A DNA stretch of 64,000 nucleotides from the NCBI RefSeq assembly GCF_963455295.1, contig NZ_OY734020.1, positions 4,154,001 to 4,218,000 on the forward strand, given 5' to 3'. Under the pieces are notes generated by a model. That model saw only the letters and a program-made list of their open reading frames with translations. It did no database searches and was not told where the DNA came from. Shown here in pieces: positions 33,822 to 42,676 of the stretch. This DNA is from Candidatus Thiodiazotropha sp. CDECU1 (GTDB taxonomy: Bacteria; Pseudomonadota; Gammaproteobacteria; Chromatiales; Chromatiaceae). The position numbers were made by a program, and so were the translations under genes. Position 1 is the stretch's first letter. Every line of letters starts with the position of its first letter.

Positions 33822-34472
33822 ATGAGCAAAGCTGAAGCCCCTGACGCCCTACTTCTCCTGGCCACTGGTTGTGCTCACTGTCCCGTGGTTTTGCAACATC
33901 TGAGCCAGCTGCTGAAGCAGGGCAAGATTGGTCGTCTGGAGGCTGTAAACATCGTTGAACATCCCCAAGTCGCACACAGCATGGGCACCCGCAGTGTTCC
34001 CTGGACCCGCATCGGCTCCTTTGAGCTGGAGGGTGTCCTGTCCCAGGGAGAACTCGAGCGATGGATCGACCTGGCAGGCCGGGAGGAGGGAACAGCAAGC
34101 TATCTCAGCCACCTGCTGGAATCCCAGCGGGCCCATGGGGCGGTTGCCTGGTTGCAGAGACATCCCGATGCACTGGGGGATTTACTGAGTCTGCTGAATT
34201 CCCCCGAAACCCCCATCGTGGTACGCATCGGTATCGGTGTGGTTGCTGAGGAGTTGCAGGGAACACCCCTGTGGAAGTCAGTACTCACTGACCTGCTGCC
34301 ACTGGCAGAATCCCCCGACCCCACCCTGCGCGCCGATGTTGCCCACTACCTGGGCCTGACCCTGTCCAAGCAGGCCATCGAACCATTGCGAGGAATGCTC
34401 GATGACGAACACCCTGATGTCAGAGAGATCGCTGCGGAATCACTCGAACTGCTGCAGGGAGAAAACAGCTGA
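33822..34472 (+). CDS. Thioredoxin-fold / HEAT-repeat fusion protein
   Basis: 216 residues. The N-terminal 85 residues form a thioredoxin-like fold: LLLATGCAHCPVVLQHL (Cys 17 and Cys 20 as the CxxC redox pair) and a cis-proline region TRSVPWTRIG. The C-terminal part has HEAT-like helices (LRADVAHYLGLTLSKQAIEPLRGMLDD split as ADVAHYLGLT and EPLRGMLDD; HPDVREIAAESLELL). This pairs a redox site with a protein-interaction scaffold. The next gene starts inside its stop codon (TGATG), so the five-gene cluster is translationally coupled. Confidence 0.72.
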   Translation: MSKAEAPDALLLLATGCAHCPVVLQHLSQLLKQGKIGRLEAVNIVEHPQVAHSMGTRSVPWTRIGSFELEGVLSQGELERWIDLAGREEGTASYLSHLLESQRAHGAVAWLQRHPDALGDLLSLLNSPETPIVVRIGIGVVAEELQGTPLWKSVLTDLLPLAESPDPTLRADVAHYLGLTLSKQAIEPLRGMLDDEHPDVREIAAESLELLQGENS

Positions 34473-35023
34473 TGGATAAGAGAGCCCAGATCCTGGCGGT
34501 GCACGCCGCCTTCATCAATCAGGTTGTCGCCACCGGACCCAATCCTGAGCGTAACAGCGAGTTCGAACAACTCATGGCCCTGGCGAGCGAGAATGGCTGG
34601 TCAGAACTGGTAGAGACCATACGCAAGATCTTCAATCAGGGTCGGCGTGATATTGAGTTGTTGAACAATCTTGACGAAGAGGACCAGGTGATCACCGAAG
34701 CGATCCTGCTTGGCCTGCAGGACCCCTCCACCCTGCCTGATCCCAATGCAAAACCAGACCCGGCAATGGCAGCCCCCGGTCTTGCCTCCATGATTCACGC
34801 CGCTGGCAGTGGCAATCCCCAGGCACTGCAGATTATCGCCGAGATGGCGAATCAGATGAGCAAGGTCGGCGGTCCCATGAGCCGACTGGCTGCCGTGATT
34901 CGTCCCATGATCGATGGCGAACGCCATCCCGAGGTTCTATGCAAACGCATGGATAGCAAAACAGAAGCAATCGTCATGGGTATTCTGGAAGAGCTCAAAC
35001 AACTCGAAGGGGACGACCGCTGA
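34472..35023 (+). CDS. Conserved hypothetical protein
   Basis: 183 residues, soluble, largely helical and acidic, not recognised as a named family. Features are a GWSELVETIRKIFNQGRRD segment, a DEEDQVITEAILLGLQDP segment and a Met/Ala-rich middle (AAPGLASMIHAAGSGNP). Both ends overlap neighbours by one base (TGATG), indicating translational coupling with the thioredoxin-HEAT gene and the DUF423 gene. Confidence 0.65.
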   Translation: MDKRAQILAVHAAFINQVVATGPNPERNSEFEQLMALASENGWSELVETIRKIFNQGRRDIELLNNLDEEDQVITEAILLGLQDPSTLPDPNAKPDPAMAAPGLASMIHAAGSGNPQALQIIAEMANQMSKVGGPMSRLAAVIRPMIDGERHPEVLCKRMDSKTEAIVMGILEELKQLEGDDR

Positions 35024-35397
35024 TGCCGCGCACCTTGCTGGTTCTCGCTGCTGTCAGCGGTATGCTGCTGGTGATACTCGGTGCATTCGGCGCCCACACC
35101 CTGGAGGCCCGCCTGCCACCCGGCCACATGATCTGGTGGCAAAAAGCGGTACACTATCAAGGCTTGCATACCCTGGCCCTGTTGGGTTGCGGACTGCTTG
35201 GCCTGCACTATCCCAGCCGCGCACTGAGTATCGCCGGCTGGTCTTTCCTGGCCGGAATCCTGCTCTTCTCCGGCAGCCTCTATATCCTGGCACTCACCGG
35301 TGTACGCAGCCTGGGCATGGTCACCCCCCTGGGTGGTGTGGCCTTTATCGCAGGCTGGTTTGCCCTCGCCCTGGCTGCATGGCGCCTGCCCCGCTGA
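35023..35397 (+). CDS. DUF423 (YgdD-type) inner-membrane protein
   Basis: 124 residues with four predicted transmembrane helices. The family signature is clear: GAFGAHTLEARLPPGHMIWW, KAVHYQGLHTLALL, LLFSGSLYILALTG and TPLGGVAFIAGW. The function of DUF423 proteins is not known. It overlaps the preceding and following genes by one base each. Confidence 0.87.
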   Translation: MPRTLLVLAAVSGMLLVILGAFGAHTLEARLPPGHMIWWQKAVHYQGLHTLALLGCGLLGLHYPSRALSIAGWSFLAGILLFSGSLYILALTGVRSLGMVTPLGGVAFIAGWFALALAAWRLPR

Positions 35398-36332
35398 TGC
35401 AGCTCAGTGATTTCGGTAATCGCCTGCAGAAGAACCAGCGCCACTGGAGCAAGTGGGCACGCCGGCGTGGCATCAGTTGCTACCGCCTCTATGACCGGGA
35501 TATCCCCGAGTTTCCCCTCGCCATCGATTGGTACGAAGGCGAGGTCCACGCCCAGGTCTTTGCCCGCAAAGGCCAGGTGCCGCTGAGCGAGGCAGAAGAA
35601 CTGGCCATCGGCGAGACGATCTGTGAAGCGTTGCAGATCCCAAACCAGTCACTGGCGTTCAAGACCCGTCAAAGACAGCGCGGCCTCGCCCAATATGAAA
35701 AAACCGGCCAACGGGGCTGCCATCAGGTGGTCAGCGAGGGAGGTCTGAAATTCGAGGTCGACCTGCACAGCTATCTGGATACCGGACTGTTTCTCGACCA
35801 CCGGGAAACCCGTGATCTGATCCGCCGGCGTGCCGAAGGGCGGCGCATGCTCAACCTGTTCGCCTACACCGGCAGCTTCTCGGTCTACGCCGCAGCGGGC
35901 GGGGCCCTGGCCACCACCAGTGTCGACCTCTCCAATACCTACCAGGCCTGGACCCGGCGCAACCTGACCCTCAACGGTTTCAGCGGCGATGACCATCAGT
36001 TGCAGCGGGCAGATGTGTTTGACTATCTGGAACGGGCGGTGCGTGAACGGCGGCTGTTCGGCCTCATCGTCCTCGACCCACCCAGCTTCTCCAACTCGAA
36101 AAAGATGCAGGAGATACTCGATGTTCAGCGGGACCACAGACAGCTGATAGAGGCCTGCCTGAAACTGCTTACCCCCAGCGGCGAACTCTACTTCTCCACC
36201 AACAAGCGCCGTTTTAAGATCGATCAGGGTCTGGAGTCCCTACCCGGTTGTGAGGAGATCACCCGCCAGACACTGCCCGACGACTTCAAACGCCACCCGG
36301 CCCATCGATGCTGGATCTTCCGTCAATCCTGA
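35397..36332 (+). CDS. rlmK: Stand-alone RlmK-type 23S rRNA methyltransferase
   Basis: 311 residues from the ATG at 35397, which overlaps the DUF423 stop codon; the frame is open further upstream but only as a shadow. The whole protein lines up with the C-terminal (RlmK) half of E. coli RlmKL: FGNRLQKNQRHWSKWARRRG, YRLYDRDIPEFPLAID, DTGLFLDHRETRDLI, LNLFAYTGSFSVYAA (SAM motif I), VLDPPSFSNSKKM (motif IV) and VQRDHRQLIE. It should make the m7G modification at the RlmK site (G2069 in E. coli). The RlmL half is not in the window. Confidence 0.82.
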   Translation: MQLSDFGNRLQKNQRHWSKWARRRGISCYRLYDRDIPEFPLAIDWYEGEVHAQVFARKGQVPLSEAEELAIGETICEALQIPNQSLAFKTRQRQRGLAQYEKTGQRGCHQVVSEGGLKFEVDLHSYLDTGLFLDHRETRDLIRRRAEGRRMLNLFAYTGSFSVYAAAGGALATTSVDLSNTYQAWTRRNLTLNGFSGDDHQLQRADVFDYLERAVRERRLFGLIVLDPPSFSNSKKMQEILDVQRDHRQLIEACLKLLTPSGELYFSTNKRRFKIDQGLESLPGCEEITRQTLPDDFKRHPAHRCWIFRQS

Positions 36333-36760
36333 ACCTGTCGGGTGGGCCAGTCGGACTCTTCATCGGCAGCTTCCTTGCCTCGACCCTGTTGCCCGGCGGT
36401 TCAGAGGCGATGTTGGTATGGGAACTGCAACAGCATCCTGACCAGGCAATCCTGTTATGCAGCGTTGCCACCCTTGGCAACACCCTTGGCGGACTCAGCA
36501 GTTGGCTGATCGGCTGGTGGTTGGGGCGTCGATATCCTGGACGAGGGCTAAGCAACGAGAGACAGAGGCTTGCGTTAAAGCGGGTAACCCACTACGGCAG
36601 CCCGATACTGCTGCTCTCCTGGCTGCCGGTGATAGGCGACCCGCTCTGCCTGGCCGCAGGCTGGAGCGGCGTCAGGCTGCTACCGGCCACCCTCTTCATC
36701 GGACTTGGCAAGGCACTGCGGTACGGGGCACTGGCAGGAGCCATGGGCAGCCTGGGATAG
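36308..36760 (+). CDS. YqaA-family (DedA-like) inner-membrane protein
   Basis: 150 residues with several hydrophobic helices. The family pattern is present: GLFIGSFLASTLLPGGSEAML, TLGNTLGGLSSWLIG-W, RYGSPILL-like (HYGSPILLLSWLPVIGDPLC) and the closing GKALRYGALA. YqaA proteins belong to the SNARE-associated/DedA group of membrane transporters or scramblases; the substrate is unknown. It overlaps the end of rlmK by 25 bp in another frame and is the last gene of the coupled operon. Confidence 0.8.
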   Translation: MLDLPSILNLSGGPVGLFIGSFLASTLLPGGSEAMLVWELQQHPDQAILLCSVATLGNTLGGLSSWLIGWWLGRRYPGRGLSNERQRLALKRVTHYGSPILLLSWLPVIGDPLCLAAGWSGVRLLPATLFIGLGKALRYGALAGAMGSLG

Positions 36761-36963
36761 CGGCTGGCATATCTAGCTGACTCCCTTGTAAGTATGTCGA
36801 TTTACTTTACATATATCAGCCATTGGGTATCACCCGTCCCACACACAACCCTGCAAGCTATTAATTAAACACGCATATTGTATGCACTGGCACGGATCAT
36901 GCTTAATAGGCCTTAAAGCTTTAATGACAAAGCTTTGAATATAAATACGGGGAATCGAAATAA

Positions 36964-37479
36964 ATGTATAAATCAAGCAATTTAATTTTGGGACTCTTGC
37001 TCCTGCTTCCTCTGGCCACCTCTGCGAACATCATTAGTACGACCGGATCGATTACAGCTTCTGGTGCCGGATCAGTCGCGTACACGTTGTTCGACCAGAG
37101 TACAGCTGGATGGACAGGCATTTCTGTTAATTCACGTGATTTTGACACCTATGTCTATCTGTTTGAGAGCAACGGTGCTCTCGACAACACCGACTACATC
37201 ACGCGGAATGATGATGGCGGACCCGGCCTTAACTCTTTCATCGGCAGGATGTTGAGTGCAGGCAGTTATATCCTGGCCGTGTCTGATTTCCATCTCTCCT
37301 TGAGCGAGGCACTATCGGGGTACAACAGCAACAACCGATATGGTGACTATGCTATTACTATCGCGTCGCGGGCCGAGGTGGGTTTCAACTCTAGCTCCGT
37401 ACCCGAACCAACAACCCTATCCTTATTGGGCCTGGGCCTATTGGGTGCGGGGATTTCCCGGCGTCGAGCCAAAAAATAG
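36964..37479 (+). CDS. PEP-CTERM anchored exported protein
   Basis: 171 residues: a signal peptide (LILGLLLLLPLATSANI), a beta-rich body (AYTLFDQSTAGWTGIS, FDTYVYLFESNG, AGSYILAVSDF) resembling the pre-peptidase/DVUA0089-type domain, and a C-terminal PEP-CTERM signal: VPEPTTLSLLGLGLLGAG then SRRRAKK. An exosortase should recognise PEP, cut, and place the protein in exopolysaccharide or at the surface. No exosortase gene is in the window. It is monocistronic, with its own terminator. Confidence 0.85.
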   Translation: MYKSSNLILGLLLLLPLATSANIISTTGSITASGAGSVAYTLFDQSTAGWTGISVNSRDFDTYVYLFESNGALDNTDYITRNDDGGPGLNSFIGRMLSAGSYILAVSDFHLSLSEALSGYNSNNRYGDYAITIASRAEVGFNSSSVPEPTTLSLLGLGLLGAGISRRRAKK

Positions 37480-37513
37480 TCTGCCTCTGATCTTAACTCT
37501 ATTCATAACATAG

Positions 37514-37543
37514 AAACCCGCTGCAAATGCAGCGGGTTTTTTT
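37514..37543 (+). terminator. Intrinsic terminator after the PEP-CTERM gene
   Basis: 12-bp perfect stem AAACCCGCTGCA (37514-37525) with TGCAGCGGGTTT (37528-37539), loop AA, then a T-run to 37543. It lies between convergent genes and may also stop trkH transcription. Confidence 0.92.
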
Positions 37544-37612
37544 ATTGACCTGAGAAATTATCCACTTCCGCGGATGCTGGTAGTTGGCGATTCGTCGATA
37601 ACAGAGTGTCCC

Positions 37613-39064
37613 TTACTTACGCCAAAACGCGGGGGTCAACAACACCAGCAGGGTGAAGATCTCCAGACGACCCAACAGCATGGCGAAACAGAGTATCCAC
37701 TTGGCGGGGTCGTTGAGGTTGGCATAGTTGGAACCCACATCGGCCAGACCTGGCCCCAGATTGTTGATACTGGCGGCCACTGCGGAGAACGAGGTCATCA
37801 GATCGAGTCCGGTGGAGGCCAGGGCCAGGTACATGACGCCAAAACTGGCCACATAGAGGGCGAAGAATCCCCACACCGCCTCCACAATCCGCCAGGGAAT
37901 GGTTTTGGTGCCGATGCGGATCGGAATCTCAGCATTGGGGTGGATCAGGCGATTGATCTCGCGTACACCCTGTTTGATCAACAGTAAAAAACGTATCACC
38001 TTGATGCCACCACCAGTGGAGCCGGCACAGCCGCCGACGAAGCTGGAGAACAGCAACAGGATGGATATGAATCCCGGCCATAGGGAGTAGTCTGCCGTGG
38101 TAAATCCGGTGGTGGTGCCGATTGAAACCGCCTGAAACAGCCCACGTATAATCGACTCACCCCAGGTGCCGTAAACCCCCATGAAAAAGAGCGCCGAGGA
38201 GACGATAACTATGACCACCCCCAGGGTGGTGATATAGCCGCGAAACTCCGGGTCCTCGAAATATGTGCGAAGGGATCTACGCCGCACGGCAAGGAAATGG
38301 AGGGCGAAGTTTGCCCCTGAGAGGAGCATGAAAATCACCGCGATCATCTCGATCAGGGTACTGTCGTAATAACCGATGCTCTCATCATGGGTGGAAAATC
38401 CGCCGATGGCCACCGTCGAGAAGGCGTGTCCCATGGCGTCAAAGGGCCGCATGCCCCCCAACCAATAGGCGAGCATACAGCTGAGGGTCAGACCCAGGTA
38501 GATATACCAGAGCGCCTTGGCGGTCTCGGTTATACGGGGTGTCAGTTTATTGTCTTTTACCGGACCCGGGGTCTCGGCCCGATAGAGCTGCATGCCACCG
38601 ATACCCAGCATCGGTAACACCGCCACCGCCAGGACGATGATCCCCATCCCCCCCAGCCACTGCAGTTGCTGTCGGTAGTAGAGGATGGATACCGGCAGCT
38701 CATCGATGCCAACGATGACCGTGGCGCCGGTGGTCGTGAGGCCCGATATGGATTCGAACACCGCATCGGTGATGGTCATATCCTGGTTTTCCGCGAACAG
38801 GAAAGGGAGGGAGCCGGTCAGCCCCAGCACGCCCCAGAACATCACCACAACCAGAAAGCCGTCGCGGACGCGTAAATCCTGGCGGCGGTTGCGTACCGGT
38901 GCCCAGCACGCCAGGCCGAGTCCCAGGGTAAGGATAAAGGCATCGGTAAAGCCCACCAGGGCACCGTCACCGGTCCACATGGAGATCCCAAGGGGTGGCA
39001 GCATGCTGAGACTGAAGACCATCAGCAGCACACCCAGTATCCGTTGAACCACAAAAAGATGCAT
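37613..39064 (-). CDS. trkH: Trk potassium uptake protein TrkH
   Basis: 483 residues, polytopic inner-membrane protein. The four pore-loop selectivity filters of the KtrB/TrkH family are visible: SISGLTTTGATV, STVAIGGFSTHD, SIGTTTGFTTADY and SINNLGPGLADVG. The intramembrane loop region SFVGGCAGSTGGGIKV is also present. It moves K+ into the cell under control of TrkA, encoded 16 bp upstream on the same strand. Confidence 0.95.
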   Translation of the reverse strand: MHLFVVQRILGVLLMVFSLSMLPPLGISMWTGDGALVGFTDAFILTLGLGLACWAPVRNRRQDLRVRDGFLVVVMFWGVLGLTGSLPFLFAENQDMTITDAVFESISGLTTTGATVIVGIDELPVSILYYRQQLQWLGGMGIIVLAVAVLPMLGIGGMQLYRAETPGPVKDNKLTPRITETAKALWYIYLGLTLSCMLAYWLGGMRPFDAMGHAFSTVAIGGFSTHDESIGYYDSTLIEMIAVIFMLLSGANFALHFLAVRRRSLRTYFEDPEFRGYITTLGVVIVIVSSALFFMGVYGTWGESIIRGLFQAVSIGTTTGFTTADYSLWPGFISILLLFSSFVGGCAGSTGGGIKVIRFLLLIKQGVREINRLIHPNAEIPIRIGTKTIPWRIVEAVWGFFALYVASFGVMYLALASTGLDLMTSFSAVAASINNLGPGLADVGSNYANLNDPAKWILCFAMLLGRLEIFTLLVLLTPAFWRK

Positions 39065-39080
39065 ATTCTATTTTCCTGGA

Positions 39081-40454
39081 TTACAGAAAGGTCACACCGA
39101 CTTGGAAAAGCTTTTCCACATCGCGGATTTTCCGCTTGTCCACCAGGAACAAGATTACATGGTCGTCACTCTCGATCATGGTGTCATGGTGGGCGATCAG
39201 CACCTCATCCCCACGCACCACCGCGCCAATGGTCGCGCCTTTGGGGAGCTTGATCTCCTCAACCGCGCGACCCACAACCTTGGATGAATTTCTATCCCCG
39301 TGAGCCACTGCCTCGATCGCTTCTGCGGCACCCCTTCGCAGGGAGTGAACCTGTACCACATCACCGCGTCGCACATGGGTCAGCAGGGTACCGATGGTGG
39401 CCTGCTGGGGAGAGATGGCAATATCGATGGTTTCACTCTGCACCAGGTCGACGTAAGAGGGACGATTGATCAATGCCATTACCCTGGCGGCACCCAGGCG
39501 CTTGGCCAGCATGGCGGAGAGAATATTGTCCTCATCATCATTGGTCACGGCACAGAAGACATCCGTGTTCTCGATATTCTCCTCCAGCAACAAGCTCTCA
39601 TCCGCCGCGTCTCCATGCAGCACGATGGTCATTTCGAGTCGCTCGGCAATCTCCCTTGCCCGCACCTTGTCATTTTCAATGAGCTTGACCCGGTATTTCT
39701 GTTCCAGGGATGAGGCCAGTCGCCTGCCTATGTTCCCACCCCCGGCAAGCACGATGCGCCGGTAGGGCTTCTCCAGCCTCTGCAGTTCACTCATCACGGA
39801 ACGGATGTTCTCCGTCGCGGCGATGAAGAACACCTCATCTCCCTCCTCGATCAGGGTATCACCCCTGGGAATTATCACCTCACCCTCGCGGTAGATGGCG
39901 GCGACCCGGGCGTCCACATTGGGCATATGCTCATACAGCGCACTCAGAGCATTCCCCACCAGGGGCCCGCCATGGTAGGCCTTTACCGCCACCAACCTGA
40001 CCCGACCATCCGCGAAGTCGAGCACCTGCAGTGCCCCGGGGTATTCGATCAGTTTGAGAATATAGTCGGTTACCAGCTGCTCCGGGCTGATCAGCACATC
40101 AACCGGTACCGCGGTCTGCTCAAACAGATGGGGATAGTCCAGATAGCCCTGAGCCCGCACCCGAGCGATCTTGGTCGGGGTATGGAACAGGGTATAGGCG
40201 ATCTGGCAGGCAACCATGTTGGTCTCGTCGCTGTTGGTGACCGCGAGGATCATATCCGCATCCTCGGCACCGGCTCTGCGCAGCACATCCGGATGACCCG
40301 CATGCCCCCTGACAGTACCGAGATCGAGCCGATTCTGCAGGTCCATCAATAGCTGCTCATCCTGATCGACCACGGTAATATCGTTGGCCTCGCTGACCAA
40401 CGCATTGGCAACTGAACGACCCACCTGACCGGCACCGAGAATAATTATTTTCAT
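39081..40454 (-). CDS. trkA: Trk system potassium uptake regulator TrkA
   Basis: 457 residues, the duplicated RCK form. There are two Rossmann NAD-binding domains, [17 protein letters not shown] at the N-terminus and [17 protein letters not shown] near residue 230, each followed by a TrkA-C domain (for example [15 protein letters not shown] and later [19 protein letters not shown]). It is a cytosolic ring that gates TrkH in response to nucleotides. It is first in a two-gene operon with trkH. Confidence 0.95.
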   Translation of the reverse strand: MKIIILGAGQVGRSVANALVSEANDITVVDQDEQLLMDLQNRLDLGTVRGHAGHPDVLRRAGAEDADMILAVTNSDETNMVACQIAYTLFHTPTKIARVRAQGYLDYPHLFEQTAVPVDVLISPEQLVTDYILKLIEYPGALQVLDFADGRVRLVAVKAYHGGPLVGNALSALYEHMPNVDARVAAIYREGEVIIPRGDTLIEEGDEVFFIAATENIRSVMSELQRLEKPYRRIVLAGGGNIGRRLASSLEQKYRVKLIENDKVRAREIAERLEMTIVLHGDAADESLLLEENIENTDVFCAVTNDDEDNILSAMLAKRLGAARVMALINRPSYVDLVQSETIDIAISPQQATIGTLLTHVRRGDVVQVHSLRRGAAEAIEAVAHGDRNSSKVVGRAVEEIKLPKGATIGAVVRGDEVLIAHHDTMIESDDHVILFLVDKRKIRDVEKLFQVGVTFL

Positions 40455-40710
40455 TGTTTCATCGGGTGTAGTTGTTTAATGCCTACCTGAGTCGCAACAG
40501 CCGTATCACCTCAACACCTGGGGCAGAATAATAGCAACATCAACCCCGGTCCTGTTCAGGTCTCATAGCAACTTCTGTTAGTGACCACCATTATAACTGT
40601 TTGAAATATAGCATTCATGTAAACGAAATAGATATGACACCGTTAAGAAACAGTGGCCACCTAGAATGCTCAGCGCTTATAAGTATTACGCCTAATGGGG
40701 AGCATATTCT

Positions 40711-42540
40711 ATGTTGCAAAAGAAATCATTTCGTCTGTTATCTCTGCCTGCTTCAATAGCGGCAGCAATATTGGGTTCATCTCTGCTGCTGACCGGCTGT
40801 AGCGGTGATGACGGCGATGACGGTGTAAACGGCGTCGATGGACAAGATGGTGCTGATGGCACCGACGGCATAACCAACTATATCCCCTTGGGTTTGAAGC
40901 GACTTGCGACTGCCCCCCTGGGAGCTGAGTTCACCGGCATGTACCTGAACAGCGACAACACCCTGTTTCTCAATGTTCAGCATCCCAGCAGCAGCAACAC
41001 AACCACTGACGCCGCAGGTAAGGTATTCGACAAGGGCACCGTGGGTGTCATCGTTGGCCAGGATTTCTCGGCCCTGTCTGAGAACTTCGGCACTCTCGAC
41101 CTGCCGGTCACCACTGCCGAGAAAGAGGTAGTCATGACAGCAGTGGGCTCCTATCAGGTACTGACCCAGCAGGGCGACACCCTGGATGACGGTAACGCCA
41201 TGGGCGACATTGTCGCCCTGGACGGCACCACCCTGATCAAAAGCTCCAACGATCCTGACTTTAACGGCGTCATCTCTGACGGTAACGGCGGATTCTATGT
41301 CTACAGCAACTGGGAAGACCGTCCAGGCAGCATGAGCCGTATCCAGGTGAATGGCCTCACCGATAGTGGCTACACCAGCATCGTCCAGGAAGGCATGATC
41401 GACTTCACCAGCGTCGGCGGCACCTGGGTGAACTGCTTCGGTACTGTCAGTCCCTGGGAAACCCCGCTCTCATCGGAAGAGCTCTACTTCGACGATACTG
41501 CTGATTGGTTCAACCCGGACTACGAATATTTCGACAATCCTCAGTCCCTGGCCACCTATTTCGGTTATCCCACCGACGGTAGCGGCGACTGGCCCAACCC
41601 CTATCGCTACGGCTACATCGTGGAGATCGGCAATGCTGCCGATGCGGCAGTGGCCAACGTCACGGTCAACAAATTGGAGACCATGGGCCGTTTCTCCCAC
41701 GAGAACTCGGTTGTCATGCCCGATCAGCGGACTGTCTTCCTCAGTGACGACGGCACCGGTGTCGTATTCTTCAAGTTCGTTGCCGATGCGGCCGGTGATA
41801 TGAGTTCAGGCACCCTGTATGCCGCGCAGATCACCCAGGCTTCCGGTGTTGACGATCCTGCAGAGGCTGCTCTGGGTATCGAGTGGATCGAACTCGCCAG
41901 TATGGGTGAAGCCGACATCGAGGCTGCTATCAACTCCTTCGACGGTAGCTTCGCCGATGGCAACTACATCACCGACGAGCAGGTCTGTGACTGGGCCGAG
42001 TCCAAGACCGGCACCGATCTGACCTGTGACGAAGACGTCACTGTCGACGCCAACCCATTCAGCGATGACCGGGTGGCCTTTCTGGAGAGCCGTAAAGCGG
42101 CAGTCGCCCTGGGCGCTACCGGCGAGTTCCGCAAGATGGAAGGGGTGAACATCAACTACGGCCTGGCCTCGGACTGGTGGAACGGTGGTGCTGCGGACGG
42201 TGACCAGGCCCACATGTACATGGCCATGTCCAGCTTCGACGCCACCATGAGCGACGACGAAGGAGCCATTCAACTGAACGGCGACAACGGCAAGTGCGGC
42301 GTTGTCTACCGCATGCAGCTGATGCGCAATGCCCAGGGCGAGGTTGATGTGGCAACCATGGTCCCGGCCATTGTTGGCGGACCCTACTACGCTGACCGTT
42401 CAGTCAACGAGTGTAACGTCAACAACATCTCCAACCCCGACAACCTGCTGATCATGGATGATGGTCGCGTACTCATCGGTGAGGATACCGGCAACCACGA
42501 AAACAATGTGGTCTGGGTATTCGATGATCCTGCGATCTAA
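40711..42540 (+). CDS. PhoX-family (DUF839) lipoprotein with a collagen-like Gly-Asp segment
   Basis: 609 residues. A lipoprotein signal ends LLLTGC; directly after it is a short Gly-X-X-like acidic segment (GDDGDDGVNGVDGQDGADG), then the DUF839/PhoX fold: GTWVNCFGTVSPWETPLSSEE, GRFSHENSVVMPDQRTVFLSD, SNPDNLLIMDDGRVLIGEDT and a final NNVVWVFD. PhoX enzymes are Ca/Fe alkaline phosphatases, usually Tat-exported; this one carries a lipobox and no twin-Arg, so it is a Sec lipoprotein and phosphatase activity is unproven. Paired with a di-haem cytochrome gene downstream. Confidence 0.8.
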   Translation: MLQKKSFRLLSLPASIAAAILGSSLLLTGCSGDDGDDGVNGVDGQDGADGTDGITNYIPLGLKRLATAPLGAEFTGMYLNSDNTLFLNVQHPSSSNTTTDAAGKVFDKGTVGVIVGQDFSALSENFGTLDLPVTTAEKEVVMTAVGSYQVLTQQGDTLDDGNAMGDIVALDGTTLIKSSNDPDFNGVISDGNGGFYVYSNWEDRPGSMSRIQVNGLTDSGYTSIVQEGMIDFTSVGGTWVNCFGTVSPWETPLSSEELYFDDTADWFNPDYEYFDNPQSLATYFGYPTDGSGDWPNPYRYGYIVEIGNAADAAVANVTVNKLETMGRFSHENSVVMPDQRTVFLSDDGTGVVFFKFVADAAGDMSSGTLYAAQITQASGVDDPAEAALGIEWIELASMGEADIEAAINSFDGSFADGNYITDEQVCDWAESKTGTDLTCDEDVTVDANPFSDDRVAFLESRKAAVALGATGEFRKMEGVNINYGLASDWWNGGAADGDQAHMYMAMSSFDATMSDDEGAIQLNGDNGKCGVVYRMQLMRNAQGEVDVATMVPAIVGGPYYADRSVNECNVNNISNPDNLLIMDDGRVLIGEDTGNHENNVVWVFDDPAI

Positions 42541-42550
42541 AAACCGGCTG

Positions 42551-42609
42551 GCCCGTATTTCTCGCACCCGGACCTAGCGAGACGGCTCAAGGGTGCGGGA
42601 TGAACGGGC
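42551..42609 (+). terminator. Imperfect hairpin after the PhoX-like gene
   Basis: GCCCGT (42551-42556) pairs with ACGGGC (42604-42609) and CGCACCC (42563-42569) with GGGTGCG (42591-42597), forming a long interrupted stem right after the stop codon. No T-run follows. It may slow or partly end transcription. Confidence 0.45.
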
Positions 42610-42630
42610 TTGAGTAATCAAATCAGGGAA

Positions 42631-42656
42631 ATGGGGGTGGCCTATGCCACCCCCAT
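42631..42656 (+). promoter_or_regulatory. Perfect hairpin just upstream of the cytochrome start
   Basis: An 11-bp perfect stem ATGGGGGTGGC (42631-42641) with GCCACCCCCAT (42646-42656), loop CTAT, followed by TTGTGTTTC. It ends 20 nt before the ATG at 42677 and about 10 nt before its GGAG site. It could be a terminator/attenuator between the PhoX-like gene and the cytochrome gene, or a mRNA-end-protecting hairpin. Confidence 0.55.
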
Positions 42657-42676
42657 TGTGTTTCAGGAGATACAAA

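Noticed and set aside
34914-35396. Upstream extension of the RlmK frame back to 34914
   Set aside because: This part overlaps two real genes in other frames and is not similar to RlmK; the coupled ATG at 35397 fits the family start.
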